A DNA stretch of 64,000 nucleotides from JAJYIV01 sp964616135 (GCA_964616135.1 CAZTTQ010000001.1:1-64000); one strand, 5' to 3'. Shown: positions 7,651-15,984, counted from the stretch's first letter. Notes: generated by a model from the letters alone, not told the origin. A program made the numbers and translations.

Positions 7651-8250
7651 TTGGCTACCCACGCCGTCGTCATGGTCTGCGGTCCGCACCACCCGAAGTT
7701 CACGCCGGACGGCGTCGTGCTCTGCACCGCCTTTCATCAGCGTACGCGTTGCTTTTCGCGTCTCGACCACGCCCGCCGTCTCGCGGGGTACCTGGAAAGC
7801 CCGCTCCTCGTCTGTGGGGACGCGAACGGCGGCCAGGACGTCGACGCGTACGTGGCACATGCCCGAGCCCACGGCATCCGGGCGTTGCCCATCCACTGGA
7901 CGGGCGAGCCGCGGGCAAGCAACACGTTGCTCGACGTCCGCCTGGCATTGGAGGCGCTGCTCCAGTCGTCCGAGATGTTCGAGGGGTGCACCCTCGTCAC
8001 GGATGAGTGGCATATGCCGCGCGCGTTCCTGCTTGCGTTCCTCGAATCCCTGCGTCTCTGCAAGGAATCCGGACGCCTGCAGTACCTGCTGCGCCACGAC
8101 GCGTGCCCGCCGACGTGGATGCCGCCCGCGGAGATGCTCGCCCGCGAACGCGCGGGTGTCATGGCTATTGCCGACGGTACCTACGGCGCCTCGGCGGACG
8201 CGTACGCGTTCGGCAAGCCGATCTTGGAAGTCCTCTCGCGGACTGGGTGA
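7651..8250 (+). CDS. DUF218 (YdcF/ElyC-like) domain protein
   Basis: The 199-residue product begins with a hydrophobic strand (HAVVMVCG) and shows the pattern of DUF218 proteins: an early glycine turn, ASNTLLDVRLALEALL (about 97-112) and LVTDEWHMPRAFLLAF (about 122-137), which match the family's SNTxEN and VTsxxHxxRA motifs. Members are linked to envelope polysaccharide metabolism in other bacteria, but the reaction is not settled. The TTG at 7651 is the best start because AAGGAGGTG ends 6 nt upstream; the open frame continues upstream through lgt. It is a single-gene unit between its own promoter and a terminator. Confidence 0.65.
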   Translation: MATHAVVMVCGPHHPKFTPDGVVLCTAFHQRTRCFSRLDHARRLAGYLESPLLVCGDANGGQDVDAYVAHARAHGIRALPIHWTGEPRASNTLLDVRLALEALLQSSEMFEGCTLVTDEWHMPRAFLLAFLESLRLCKESGRLQYLLRHDACPPTWMPPAEMLARERAGVMAIADGTYGASADAYAFGKPILEVLSRTG

Positions 8251-8272
8251 CGCCCGGTCCGTTTTTCTTGAC

Positions 8273-8296
8273 AAAAACCGCCCTAGGGGCGGTTTT
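8273..8296. terminator. Bidirectional terminator
   Basis: AAAACCGCCC-TA-GGGGCGGTTTT, between the convergent genes at 7651 and 8283. The minus-strand stop codon lies within it. Confidence 0.85.
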
Positions 8297-8786
8297 GCTG
8301 TTCCAAGTCCCGGCGGGCGATCTCCTGCATCTGCTGCCAGGCCTGGGCGAATTCCGGGTCTTCTTTCAGGAGTTTGTCGATCCGTTTTCCTGGGAACCAC
8401 AACGGTTTCCCGTCTTCCATTCCCAATTTCCGTTTGACGGTTTCAACCGCCTCTTTCATGTCCGGACGTTCGCCGAGGGCCCGCGCATGGGACGGCTCTA
8501 GGAACCGCACGAGCGGATGCGTACGTGCCGCGTCCCATTGCCCGTCCGTCCTGCGGAATTCCGCGACAGAGAGCGCAAGAAAGAGCAGGCCAAAGCACGA
8601 GGTTGCCAACTGCCTGCCGTGCACATCCACGAGCGTCGTCCATGGGTCTCCGCTGCCCATCCATGCAAGGACGGCATCCTTGCTCTGGGGGAAGGACGTC
8701 AGGAAGAGGAATGCCCCGAAACCGATGAAGACGACCCCTTTCGCCTTTCTCAAGAGAAAGGCGCCGTCGACGAGTTCTTTTATCAT
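8283..8786 (-). CDS. Hypothetical protein with two membrane segments
   Basis: The 167-residue product has a short N-terminal amphipathic region (IKELVDGAFLLRKAKG), two membrane helices (VVFIGFGAFLFLTSF, about 17-31, and FGLLFLALSV, about 63-72) and a charged cytosolic C-terminus ending RRDLEQQNRP. ATG 8786 lies 4 nt after the stop of the upstream gene at 8791, indicating a two-gene operon. I do not recognise the family. Confidence 0.65.
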   Translation of the reverse strand: MIKELVDGAFLLRKAKGVVFIGFGAFLFLTSFPQSKDAVLAWMGSGDPWTTLVDVHGRQLATSCFGLLFLALSVAEFRRTDGQWDAARTHPLVRFLEPSHARALGERPDMKEAVETVKRKLGMEDGKPLWFPGKRIDKLLKEDPEFAQAWQQMQEIARRDLEQQNRP

Positions 8787-8790
8787 ACGG

Positions 8791-9177
8791 CTATCCGAAT
8801 AACGAGCTCCAGAATCCGCCGGACTTGGCCGGTCGGGAAGAGGGGCCGTTGTCTTCTTTTCCGGCGTCGGCCTGACCACGGAGGGATTCGACCCCGGCTT
8901 GGATACGGGCAATTTCTTTTTCTACCAACGGGCCGCCGTACTCGCCACGGTGTTCACGACCAAAGTCCCCGCCGCCCGCCGTTTGGTCCAAGTGCAGGTT
9001 CACCTGCAGCCCGCCGTCTTTGTTTTCCACGTAGGCGTGGTACTTGGGATAAGGGGCGGAGGTAAAGCGGCGGTTGAAGCTGACCTGGCCCTCACGCGAC
9101 CGTTGTTCGCCGTAGCCGAGGCGCTGCATGATGTTGCGGGCGTGGTCGGGCAAGGGGCCCTTGATAAAGACGTTCAT
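8791..9177 (-). CDS. Hypothetical cytosolic protein, first gene of a pair
   Basis: The 128-residue product starts MNVFIKGPLPDHARNIM and has no membrane segment. It combines an N-terminal alpha/beta half with a Lys/Ser/Gly-rich tail ending WSSLFG. The compact N-terminus containing LPDHARNIMQRLGYG suggests a conserved small domain, but I cannot name it. ATG 9177 has no strong Shine-Dalgarno sequence. It is followed at 4 nt by the membrane-protein gene at 8283. Confidence 0.6.
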   Translation of the reverse strand: MNVFIKGPLPDHARNIMQRLGYGEQRSREGQVSFNRRFTSAPYPKYHAYVENKDGGLQVNLHLDQTAGGGDFGREHRGEYGGPLVEKEIARIQAGVESLRGQADAGKEDNGPSSRPAKSGGFWSSLFG

Positions 9178-9205
9178 ACGCGGGCCATGGTCCCAGGAAA
9201 CGGGC

Positions 9206-9246
9206 GAAAAGAAAAGACCCGCCGGCTCCGAGTGCGGAGCGGCGGG
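9206..9246 (-). terminator. Terminator of the gene at 9253
   Basis: Minus strand: CCCGCCG-CTCCG-cac-TCGGAG-c-CGGCGGG followed by TCTTTTCTTTTC. Confidence 0.8.
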
Positions 9247-9252
9247 CAGCGG

Positions 9253-9993
9253 TCAAAGGGCGGCGCACCTCGGGTGGAAGAACCGGAGCCACGCCTCGAT
9301 CGAGTGGAGATCGTGCAGGCGGTCGTGATAGCCGGCGATCCGCAGGCGCGTCTCCTCGAGGGATTGCCGGGCGGCGTCGGATTCCGGCGTCGCGGCCCTC
9401 ATCAGGTCGCGTTCGCGGTCGGCCTGCCGCTCCGCGTCGTCGAGCGCCGCCTGGGTCGCGAGGCGTTCGCGTCCGGCGACGTCCTTCCAGACCCGGTAGG
9501 CCACTTCTTCCGGCGTGATACCGGCCATGGCGGCGATTACTTCGGGCGTCGACGTTCGCAGGATCATCCGCGTGGCGGCGTGGAGGCCGTGCTCCTTGTA
9601 TTGCGGATCCCAGCGGAACTCGACGTAGGCGAGAAGCCACGTGCGGCTGACGGTGAGGCCGTACAGGACGACGGTGCCGTCGCGTGACGCCGGATGGTCC
9701 GGGTGCGCGGGTTCGCCGTGGTAGGTGACCTGGTCGTCCGGCTGCGCGAAGAAGGAGCCGCGGACAGTCGACGACAATTCGTGGGGCGCGTCGACGATGG
9801 GGCTGTCGCGGAACGGTTCGCGCTTCCGGGTGGATCCGGCGCCGCTCCAGAGGCAGGGAAGAGAACGGAGCTCGTCCAGCTGGACGCCCGGAAAACCGCC
9901 CAGCAGGGAACGCATCTGGTCTTCGGCCAGCATCGTGAATTCGGCGGGTGTCAGCGACGCCTGCCGGGCGAGCAATCGGATCGGGGACGACAT
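9253..9993 (-). CDS. Hypothetical accessory protein
   Basis: The 246-residue product is soluble by eye. An N-terminal helix (RLLARQASLTPAEFTMLAED) is followed by a beta-rich middle (VVLYGLTVSRTWLLAYVEFRW, about 137-157) and a long charged helical region rich in Arg/Asp/Glu (about 175-235). No known motif is visible. ATG 9993 has GGAGGA 4 nt before the start. The leader contains a perfect hairpin (10015-10030, CGGGCAG arms). Its stop is followed by a strong terminator, making a single-gene unit. Function unknown. Confidence 0.65.
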   Translation of the reverse strand: MSSPIRLLARQASLTPAEFTMLAEDQMRSLLGGFPGVQLDELRSLPCLWSGAGSTRKREPFRDSPIVDAPHELSSTVRGSFFAQPDDQVTYHGEPAHPDHPASRDGTVVLYGLTVSRTWLLAYVEFRWDPQYKEHGLHAATRMILRTSTPEVIAAMAGITPEEVAYRVWKDVAGRERLATQAALDDAERQADRERDLMRAATPESDAARQSLEETRLRIAGYHDRLHDLHSIEAWLRFFHPRCAAL

Positions 9994-10041
9994 GCTTCCT
10001 CCGGAAGTCGGAGCCGGGCAGACCTGCCCGTTCCGCACGGC

Positions 10042-10070
10042 ACTGTGCGCCCGGAAAACAGGCCTGTCAA
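10042..10070 (-). promoter_or_regulatory. Weak promoter TTGACA-N17-CACAGT
   Basis: Minus strand: -35 at 10070-10065. The hexamer 17 nt downstream is poor, so this call rests on the -35, the leader hairpin at 10015-10030 and the Shine-Dalgarno sequence that follow. Confidence 0.35.
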
Positions 10071-10077
10071 CGGCCTC

Positions 10078-10106
10078 TTGCCTTTCTCCGTTTCTCCCTG
10101 TATATT
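10078..10106 (+). promoter_or_regulatory. Promoter of tRNA-Ser, TTGCCT-N17-TATATT
   Basis: -35 at 10078-10083 and -10 at 10101-10106, preceded by TG. The predicted start site is about 14 nt before the mature tRNA. Confidence 0.65.
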
Positions 10107-10126
10107 CCCGGACGCACCGACCAGAC

Positions 10127-10214
10127 GGAGGGGTCGCATAGTGGTCTAGTGCACACGCTTGGAAAGCGTGCAAACCGCAAGGTTTCAGGAGTTCGAATCT
10201 CCTCCCCTCCGCCA
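10127..10214 (+). tRNA. tRNA-Ser(GGA)
   Basis: An 88-nt class II tRNA. Acceptor arm GGAGGGG (10127-10133) pairs with CCCCTCC (10204-10210), followed by discriminator G and an encoded CCA (10212-10214). The anticodon stem CACGC/GCGTG encloses loop TTGGAAA with anticodon GGA, reading UCC and UCU. A long variable arm (CAAACCGCAAGGTTTC region) and T-arm with GTTCGAATC are present. It has its own promoter and terminator. Confidence 0.97.
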
Positions 10215-10216
10215 GA

Positions 10217-10250
10217 AAGCCCCCAAGCTTTGCTTGGGGGCTTTTCTTTT
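10217..10250. terminator. Terminator after tRNA-Ser
   Basis: AAGCCCCCAAGC-TTTG-CTTGGGGGCTT followed by TTCTTTT. It could also serve the minus-strand gene at 10293. Confidence 0.9.
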
Positions 10251-10292
10251 GGAAGAAAAAAACACCCCCGAGCGGCTGGGAGTATCGAGCGT

Positions 10293-10604
10293 CTAGGCGC
10301 GGCCGGCGAATCCGCCCACGCGGCCGGCGGAGAGGTAGCCGGAGCTGATGCGGCGAGGCTCACCGCAGGCGGGCAGGGCGCAGAGGGTGGCGGCCGTATC
10401 GCGGAGCTTGCGGAACTCCTTGAAGGCGCCTTCCTTCAGGTGCTTCTTGTCCGCCAGCTGGCGCAGGCGCTGGACGACGAGCTTGAGTCCTTCCTGCTGG
10501 TTCTTGGGGAGGATCTTCCCCTCACCCCGCAGGATGCGTTCATACTCGTCCGCCTTCGCGCGGAGCTTGCCCCGGAGGGACGGATCTGCGTACACGACGG
10601 CCAA
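10293..10604 (-). CDS. Small hypothetical protein
   Basis: The 103-residue product is basic and helical (LRGKLRAKADEYERILRGEG, about 10-29), with two cysteines near residue 80 (LCALPACGEP) and a Gly/Arg-rich tail (VGGFAGRA). TTG 10604 is preferred: AAAGAGGT lies just upstream, and the stretch before it contains a perfect leader hairpin (10634-10655, GCGGACGT arms). The promoter at 10660-10688 completes a single-gene unit. No family recognised. Confidence 0.6.
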   Translation of the reverse strand: MAVVYADPSLRGKLRAKADEYERILRGEGKILPKNQQEGLKLVVQRLRQLADKKHLKEGAFKEFRKLRDTAATLCALPACGEPRRISSGYLSAGRVGGFAGRA

Positions 10605-10659
10605 AGCGGTACCTCTTTCTGAGAAAAAGGAAGGCGGACGTTGCGGGACGTCCGCGTGG

Positions 10660-10688
10660 GTTATACCGGAAAATGTGGCTTGTGTCAA
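10660..10688 (-). promoter_or_regulatory. Promoter TTGACA-N17-TATAAC
   Basis: Minus strand: -35 at 10688-10683, -10 at 10665-10660, spacer 17 nt. Drives the gene starting at 10604. Confidence 0.8.
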
Positions 10689-10701
10689 TCCTCCCGTCGG
10701 G

Positions 10702-10707
10702 TACACT
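10702..10707 (+). promoter_or_regulatory. -10 box TACACT, 9 nt before the tag ATG
   Basis: TACACT with exactly 9 nt to the ATG at 10717. It is divergent from the promoter at 10660-10688. Confidence 0.6.
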
Positions 10708-10716
10708 GGGGGGCCT

Positions 10717-11268
10717 ATGGAATCACGTTGCGCGTGGTGCGGCACCGACCCGCTCTACGTTTCCTACCATGATACGGAGTGGGGCGTGCCGTCCCATGAC
10801 GACCGGCATTTGTTCGAGCACCTCATTTTGGAAGGCGCCCAGGCCGGGTTGAGTTGGATCACGATCTTGCGGAAGCGGAAGTCCTACCGGAAGGCGTTCG
10901 CCCAATTCAACCCAAAGAAGGTCGCGGCGTTTACCGCTACGGACGTTGCGCGGCTCATGAAGGACGCGGGCATTGTCCGTAACCGGCTGAAGATCCAAAG
11001 CGCCGTGAAGAATGCCAAGGCGTTTTTGGCCGTCCAAAAGGAGCACGGTTCGTTCGCCAAGTACCTGTGGGATTTCGTCGGTGGAAAGACAATCGTGAAC
11101 CGTCCGAAAACCATGCAAGACCTGGTACCGCAGACGGACCTCTCCAAACGCCTGTCCAAGGATTTGAAGAAGCGTGGATTCACATTCGTCGGCCCGGTCG
11201 GCGTGTACGCGTTCCTCCAGGCCGTCGGCTGCGTGGACGACCATCTGGTCTCCTGCTTCCGGAAATAA
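10717..11268 (+). CDS. tag: DNA-3-methyladenine glycosylase I
   Basis: Tag excises 3-methyladenine from alkylated DNA, starting base-excision repair. The 183-residue product shows the family's N-terminal zinc-snap half (CAWCG from residue 5, YHDTEWGVP), the active-site region LEGAQAGLSWITILRKRKSY, GGKTIVNRP and the C-terminal GPVGVYAFLQAVGCVDDHLV with a His-x3-Cys zinc ligand pair. Length is typical. ATG 10717 is fixed by homology and by the -10 box 9 nt upstream, which implies a nearly leaderless mRNA. Confidence 0.95.
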   Translation: MESRCAWCGTDPLYVSYHDTEWGVPSHDDRHLFEHLILEGAQAGLSWITILRKRKSYRKAFAQFNPKKVAAFTATDVARLMKDAGIVRNRLKIQSAVKNAKAFLAVQKEHGSFAKYLWDFVGGKTIVNRPKTMQDLVPQTDLSKRLSKDLKKRGFTFVGPVGVYAFLQAVGCVDDHLVSCFRK

Positions 11269-11297
11269 AAAACGCCCGACCCGGAGTGGGGTCAGGC
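11266..11297 (-). terminator. Terminator of the gene at 11292
   Basis: Minus strand: GCCtGACCC-CACTCC-GGGTCgGGC followed by GTTTTTTA. It overlaps the stops of both convergent genes. Confidence 0.75.
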
Positions 11298-11837
11298 GAA
11301 GGTGAACAGGCCGTTCTCGTTGAGAACTTTGGCCGCTTCTTCCCGGACGAGGGCGTGGCGGAAGCCGTTGCCCCATGCGCGGAAGAGATCCGTCCCCTTC
11401 AGGGACGGGACGCGGATCTTGAGGTCGTTTCCCCGCACGCTGAAGTTCAGGTTGAGGAGGATCAGCCGCGCGTCACCGTCGTCTCCGACGTCGAACGACT
11501 GGTCTTCGTCGCCTGCCTCGGCCACGACGCGGACGGGCAGATGCAGGATCGACGGGGTGGGGAGGATCCGCGCGCGGATCGCTATCTGGGTGCCTATTAC
11601 GAGCGCCGACGCCTCGTGGATGCGTCCGACAGGCGGACGCGGACCTTGCACCAGGCGGTGCGTCTCGTGGAGGCGCGCGTCCGGAGCGAGCGTACGGATC
11701 TGCTTCAGCAGCTCCTCGTCGTGCGGGTCACTGAAGGCTTCGACCGCCTTGACCGTGCCTGCGCCCGTTTCCCGGAACCCGACCTTGAAGTATTCCGGTG
11801 CCTTGCTTCCCGTGGGGGCCTCCTTGTGTCCGGCCAT
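11292..11837 (-). CDS. Hypothetical accessory protein
   Basis: The 181-residue product lacks a signal peptide or membrane helix. It looks alpha/beta, with hydrophobic strands (SALVIGTQIAIRARIL, about 77-92, and ARLILLNLNFSV, about 122-133). No motif is recognised. ATG 11837 is the first start codon after the promoter, about 11 nt from the predicted transcription start, so unlike its class it would have almost no leader; I see no better internal start. The codon choice and TTGACA promoter place it with the accessory genes. Confidence 0.55.
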   Translation of the reverse strand: MAGHKEAPTGSKAPEYFKVGFRETGAGTVKAVEAFSDPHDEELLKQIRTLAPDARLHETHRLVQGPRPPVGRIHEASALVIGTQIAIRARILPTPSILHLPVRVVAEAGDEDQSFDVGDDGDARLILLNLNFSVRGNDLKIRVPSLKGTDLFRAWGNGFRHALVREEAAKVLNENGLFTFA

Positions 11838-11854
11838 TGGGGCGCGAGCAGCCC

Positions 11855-11883
11855 AACCTACGCGTTTTTCGGCCGATTGTCAA
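11855..11883 (-). promoter_or_regulatory. Promoter TTGACA-N17-TAGGTT
   Basis: Minus strand: -35 at 11883-11878, -10 at 11860-11855, spacer 17 nt with a central GAAAAAC tract. Confidence 0.75.
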
Positions 11884-11929
11884 CAGGTTTCCCCTTGCCC
11901 CTTCGGGCCGGGCAGGGCAGACTGCGGCT

Positions 11930-13783
11930 ATGGACCAGAAAGAAGAAATCAAGGCGAAAACCGACGTCGTGGACCTCATTTCGGAATACGTCCAGCTGAA
12001 ACAGGCCGGCAGCGTCAGCTGGAAAGGCCTGTGCCCGTTCCATGGGGAAAAAACGCCGTCGTTCCACGTCTCCCGGGACAAGCAGATTTGGCATTGCTTC
12101 GGCTGTTCCGAAGGGGGAGACGTGTTTGCGTTCGTCATGAAAATGGAAGGGATGGATTTCCCGGAGGCGTTGCGCCACCTGGGGAACAAGTGCGGCGTGG
12201 AGGTCACCCGCTTTTCGTCCGCCGACAGCGGCGACAAACAACGGTTGGTCGGGGCGAATGCGTTCGCGGCGTCCTACTTCCGCCAGTACTTGCTTGAGTC
12301 TCCGGCGGCGGTTGCCGCCCGCGCGTATTTGGAGAAGCGCGGCATCCCGGAGGAATTGGCAAACCAATTCGGCTTGGGCGTGGCGCCCGACGCGTGGGAC
12401 GCGCTCGCCTTGGCGTTCGCCAAAAAAGGCATCCCGGATACGGACGGGGAGCGTGCTGGGTTGCTGATGCGCCGCAAGCAGGGCACCGGGTTCCTGGACC
12501 GCTTCCGCAGCCGCATCATGGTGCCGCTCCGCGACGCGCAGGGGAATACGGTCGGCTTCACGGGCCGCGTGTACCTGCCGAATGATCCCAACCCGGCCAA
12601 GTACATGAACTCGCCCGAAACGGCCGTGTACCACAAGGGCTCCATTTTGTTCGGCTTGGATTTGGCAAAGAAATACATTCGGGAAAAAGGCTGCGTGATT
12701 ATCGTGGAAGGAAACCTGGACGTCATCGCGTCGCACAAGGCGGGCGTCGGCAACATCGTCGCGTCTTCTGGAACCGCGTTGACCGAACAGCAGTTGGCGC
12801 TCCTCAAACGCTACACCACCACCATCGTATTCTCGTTCGATGCCGACGCCGCCGGGTTCAAGGCGGCGCAGCGCGGCATCGCGCTCGCGCGCCAGGCGGG
12901 CTTTAACGTGCGCGTCGCGGTGCTTCCCGCCACCGCCGGCAAAGACCCGGACGAGGCGGTGCAAAAGGACCCGCAGCTGTGGCGGAGCGCGGTGGAAAAA
13001 ACCGTGCCGATCATGCAGTACTACATTGACCGTGCCGTCGCGGGAAAGAATTTGAACGACGTGGACCACAAGCGCGAGATCTCCGCGTTCCTCTTGCCGG
13101 AGTTCGCCCACATCTTGGACGTCGTGGAACGGGAGCATTGGCTGCAGGTTTTGGCCGACCTGTTGCGCACGGACATGGCGGTGTTGCGACAAGCGGCGGC
13201 GCGGCCGGTAGGTTCCTCCTCCTCTGTCGCTGGACGCGGCATCTCCTCCTCCGCGGGAGGAGGAGCCGTGAGGTCGGCTCCCGCGCCTGCGGCCCCTGTT
13301 GTCGCTGCGAAACCCCGCCGGGAAGGCCAAAGCATGCTGGTGCTGGCGGGATTGTTCGTCAACAAAGCCGAATTGCGCGAATTGATCATGAAATCCCTGC
13401 CGCAGGACTGGCCTGGGGATAGTTCCGCCCCCCTTGCGCTTTACACACAGGCGGTTTTTGCCTACAATCAGCAGCGTTCATCCCTCTCCACGCAGGGCCC
13501 GTTTTACGGGTCCTTGCAAGCGCATCTGCAGACGCTGCCGGAATCCCAGCGGGACTTGTTGCTCCCGCTCTTGGACGCGGCCGTCTTGCACGCCGAGCGC
13601 CTTGCGGCCGACCTTCCGGCCAAAGACGTGCAGGGGCATGTGCGACAACTGACCGCAGTCGTCACTTCTTCCGAGATCCACCGCCGCCGCAAGGCGATCG
13701 AAACGGATCTGCGCCGAGCCGAACAGGCCGGGAACCAAGAGGAAGTGCAACGGCTCCTTGAACTTTATCGCCATTTGAGCTGA
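11930..13783 (+). CDS. dnaG: DNA primase DnaG
   Basis: DnaG makes the RNA primers for chromosome replication. The 617-residue product has the N-terminal CHC2 zinc ribbon (C35, H38, C56, C59), the RNA-polymerase core and the TOPRIM motifs EGNLD (E260) and FSFDADAAG. A low-complexity Ser/Gly linker (about residues 428-445, partly encoded by a perfect 10-bp palindrome at 13243-13265) joins it to a divergent helical C-terminal domain that normally binds the replicative helicase. ATG 11930 matches the conserved start. rpoD follows after 34 nt, the classical dnaG-rpoD order. Confidence 0.95.
   Translation: MDQKEEIKAKTDVVDLISEYVQLKQAGSVSWKGLCPFHGEKTPSFHVSRDKQIWHCFGCSEGGDVFAFVMKMEGMDFPEALRHLGNKCGVEVTRFSSADSGDKQRLVGANAFAASYFRQYLLESPAAVAARAYLEKRGIPEELANQFGLGVAPDAWDALALAFAKKGIPDTDGERAGLLMRRKQGTGFLDRFRSRIMVPLRDAQGNTVGFTGRVYLPNDPNPAKYMNSPETAVYHKGSILFGLDLAKKYIREKGCVIIVEGNLDVIASHKAGVGNIVASSGTALTEQQLALLKRYTTTIVFSFDADAAGFKAAQRGIALARQAGFNVRVAVLPATAGKDPDEAVQKDPQLWRSAVEKTVPIMQYYIDRAVAGKNLNDVDHKREISAFLLPEFAHILDVVEREHWLQVLADLLRTDMAVLRQAAARPVGSSSSVAGRGISSSAGGGAVRSAPAPAAPVVAAKPRREGQSMLVLAGLFVNKAELRELIMKSLPQDWPGDSSAPLALYTQAVFAYNQQRSSLSTQGPFYGSLQAHLQTLPESQRDLLLPLLDAAVLHAERLAADLPAKDVQGHVRQLTAVVTSSEIHRRRKAIETDLRRAEQAGNQEEVQRLLELYRHLS
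13243..13265. repeat. Perfect palindrome in the dnaG linker
   Basis: CTCCTCCTCC-gcg-GGAGGAGGAG: 10-bp arms with a 3-nt loop, located where dnaG encodes an unstructured linker. A related TCCTCCTCCTC run lies 25 nt upstream. Confidence 0.7.
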
Positions 13784-13817
13784 CGACCGGTGTGGGTCCG
13801 CCTACGCCCGTACGCCT

Positions 13818-15092
13818 ATGCCCACCAAAAAAGTTCCGTTGAAGAAAGTTGTCGCCGCCAAAAAACCGGTTCCGGCAAAAAAGCCCGCGCCGGCAAAGTC
13901 CGCCGCCAAGGAAGAAAAAAAGCCGGCCGGGAAAAAATTCGTCCCGCATTCGCGCCCGCGTTACGTGAAGTCGCCGCCCCCGGCGCCGGAAGTGATCGCC
14001 AAACTGATCCATAAGGCGCAAGCCCGCGGATTCATCACGGAAAATGAAATCCTCTTCGGCTTCCCGGACGTGGAAGATTATTTGGACGTGTACGAACAGT
14101 TCTTGGACCAGTTGGACAAGATCGGCGTCCATTATGTGGAACTGAAAGAGGGTATTCTCGGCCAGCGGAAGGAACAGGAGGACGTGTTCGGCAAAATCCG
14201 CGTCACGCGCGAGAAGGAGAAAAAGGAAAGCTCCTCCGCCGCGGCCAAGAAACTGGAAATCCCGGAGCTCACGCAGGACTCCATCCAGATGTACTTGCGT
14301 GAAATCGGCAAGATCCCGTTGTTGACGGGTGAGGACGAAGTCGCGCTCGCTAAGCGCAAGGAGCGCAATGAGAAGGAGGCCGAACAGCGCCTGATTGAGG
14401 CGAACTTGCGTTTGGTGGTCTCCATCGCCAAGAAGTTCGTCGGCAAGCAGATGTCGTTGCTCGACTTGATCCAAGAAGGGAACATCGGCCTGTTCCGTGC
14501 GGTGAAAAAGTTCGAGTACCGCAAGGGGTACAAGTTCTCCACGTACGCCACGTGGTGGATCCGCCAGGCCATCACGCGCGCCCTGGCCGACCAGAGCCGC
14601 ACCATCCGCATCCCGGTGCACATGGTGGAAACCATCAACAAGTTCACGCAGGTGGAACGCCAGCTGATTCAGGACCTCGGTCGCGAACCGCTGCCGGAGG
14701 AAATTGCCGCGGAAATGGGTGAGGAAGTTGATAAGGTTCGTCAGATCCAGCGCATTTCGCAGGATACGGTTTCCTTGGAAACGTCCGTGGGTGAAGACGA
14801 CGAAGATTCCAAACTGGAAGACTTCATTGAGGACGTGAAGACGATCTCCCCGGACCGTTCCGCCGCGCGCGAACTGCTGCGCGACTACGTGAACGCCGCC
14901 ATGGGGGATTTGTCCCCGCGTGAACAGAAGATTCTGGAAATGCGCTTCGGCCTGACCGACGGCGTGTCCCACACGCTGGAAGAAGTGGGCAAGGAATTTG
15001 ACGTGACCCGCGAACGCATTCGCCAGATTGAGGCGAAGGCGTTGGAGAAAATCAAGGCGAATCCGATTATTGACAAGCTCAAAGATTATTAA
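13818..15092 (+). CDS. rpoD: Primary RNA polymerase sigma factor RpoD
   Basis: This is the housekeeping sigma-70. The 424-residue product begins with a Lys/Ala/Pro-rich basic extension (about 1-45), then a short region 1.1-like segment, region 1.2 (DSIQMYLREIGKIPLLT), region 2 with the -10-binding helix (KGYKFSTYATWWIRQAITRA) and DLIQEGNIGLFRAV, region 3 and region 4.2 with the -35-binding helix (VTRERIRQIEAKALEKIK). The -35 and -10 elements listed in this window are the consensus expected of such a factor. No terminator separates it from the membrane-protein gene at 15103. Confidence 0.96.
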   Translation: MPTKKVPLKKVVAAKKPVPAKKPAPAKSAAKEEKKPAGKKFVPHSRPRYVKSPPPAPEVIAKLIHKAQARGFITENEILFGFPDVEDYLDVYEQFLDQLDKIGVHYVELKEGILGQRKEQEDVFGKIRVTREKEKKESSSAAAKKLEIPELTQDSIQMYLREIGKIPLLTGEDEVALAKRKERNEKEAEQRLIEANLRLVVSIAKKFVGKQMSLLDLIQEGNIGLFRAVKKFEYRKGYKFSTYATWWIRQAITRALADQSRTIRIPVHMVETINKFTQVERQLIQDLGREPLPEEIAAEMGEEVDKVRQIQRISQDTVSLETSVGEDDEDSKLEDFIEDVKTISPDRSAARELLRDYVNAAMGDLSPREQKILEMRFGLTDGVSHTLEEVGKEFDVTRERIRQIEAKALEKIKANPIIDKLKDY

Positions 15093-15102
15093 GGGCGAAC
15101 GT

Positions 15103-15984
15103 ATGGTCAAACCGCTTCCGCCCATCAAAGACCTGTTTACGCGTACCTGGGACGGGTATAAGCGCCGCGTGCGTTCCGTGATCACCGTGTACGTCTGGGC
15201 GACCCTCGGACTGTTGGGAACGGTCGCCGCGTGCGTCGCCTCGTTTGCCGTTCCCGCGATCGTGTTTCCTTCGGCCGCGCCGATGCTCATCGTTTCGGGA
15301 GTAGGCATCCTCGTCGCCGCCTTGTTTCTCGTAGGAATGTTTTTCCAATCCGCCGCGGTGGGAGTCGCCTTGCAAGATGGAATCGTTCCGTCGGAAGCCG
15401 TCGCCCACGCCAAGAAAGACTGGAAAGCGTTCACCTGGGCGAATCTCGCCAGCGGTATCGTCGGCACCCTCGCGTTCGGCGCGTTTCTTATTCCGGGCAT
15501 CCTGTTGGCACCGGCCCTGCGGTTGGTCGAATACGCGTTCAAGGTGGAAGGGAAGCGGGGATTGGACGCCCTGCTCCACGCCCACGCGTTGGTGCGCGGC
15601 CGTTGGTGGGCCGTCGTCGGGCGCATGGTGCTGTTCGGGATCTTGGTTGGCATCGTGCCTGAAATCTTGGATGCGGCCGCGCCGACGTCTGGTCTGCAGA
15701 CGCCGTTGACGGCGGCGGAAGCGTCGGTCGACGCCCTGCAATTCGCCTACGCGTTTCTCCTGGCCGGGCCGCTTGCGTTGGTGTTCGGCGCGGAGTTGTA
15801 CAAGGACGTAGCCCTCACCGCTTCTTCCGCTACTCCGGCCGTTACGGCAAAGGGCCGTCGGGGATGGATCCTGATTGCCGTCGCCGGCGCGGTGCTCGCT
15901 ACCGCCGCGTTGCTGGCCCTGTGGCTCACCTTTGGCAAGGAGGCAATTGACGCGTTGGTCGCCGAGTTGAACGTCGGTGGCTGA
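15103..15984 (+). CDS. Polytopic membrane protein, unknown function
   Basis: The 293-residue product has about six hydrophobic segments (e.g. TLGLLGTVAACVASFAVPAI, about 29-48; GVGILVAALFLVGMFF; a last one at WILIAVAGAVLATAALLALW near 260), with a short basic N-terminus and charged loops. The layout resembles the uncharacterised bacterial families of six-helix membrane proteins related to the GlpF/DUF975 type, but no motif secures this. It follows rpoD by 10 nt and is closed by a strong terminator. Confidence 0.65.
   Translation: MVKPLPPIKDLFTRTWDGYKRRVRSVITVYVWATLGLLGTVAACVASFAVPAIVFPSAAPMLIVSGVGILVAALFLVGMFFQSAAVGVALQDGIVPSEAVAHAKKDWKAFTWANLASGIVGTLAFGAFLIPGILLAPALRLVEYAFKVEGKRGLDALLHAHALVRGRWWAVVGRMVLFGILVGIVPEILDAAAPTSGLQTPLTAAEASVDALQFAYAFLLAGPLALVFGAELYKDVALTASSATPAVTAKGRRGWILIAVAGAVLATAALLALWLTFGKEAIDALVAELNVGG

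Noticed and set aside
10067..10363. Minus-strand open frame across tRNA-Ser
   Set aside because: It translates the tRNA complement (the EIRTPE-type peptide familiar from tRNA shadows) and has no independent support.
11858..13330. Minus-strand open frame opposite dnaG
   Set aside because: No coding character; dnaG zinc and TOPRIM motifs are on the plus strand.
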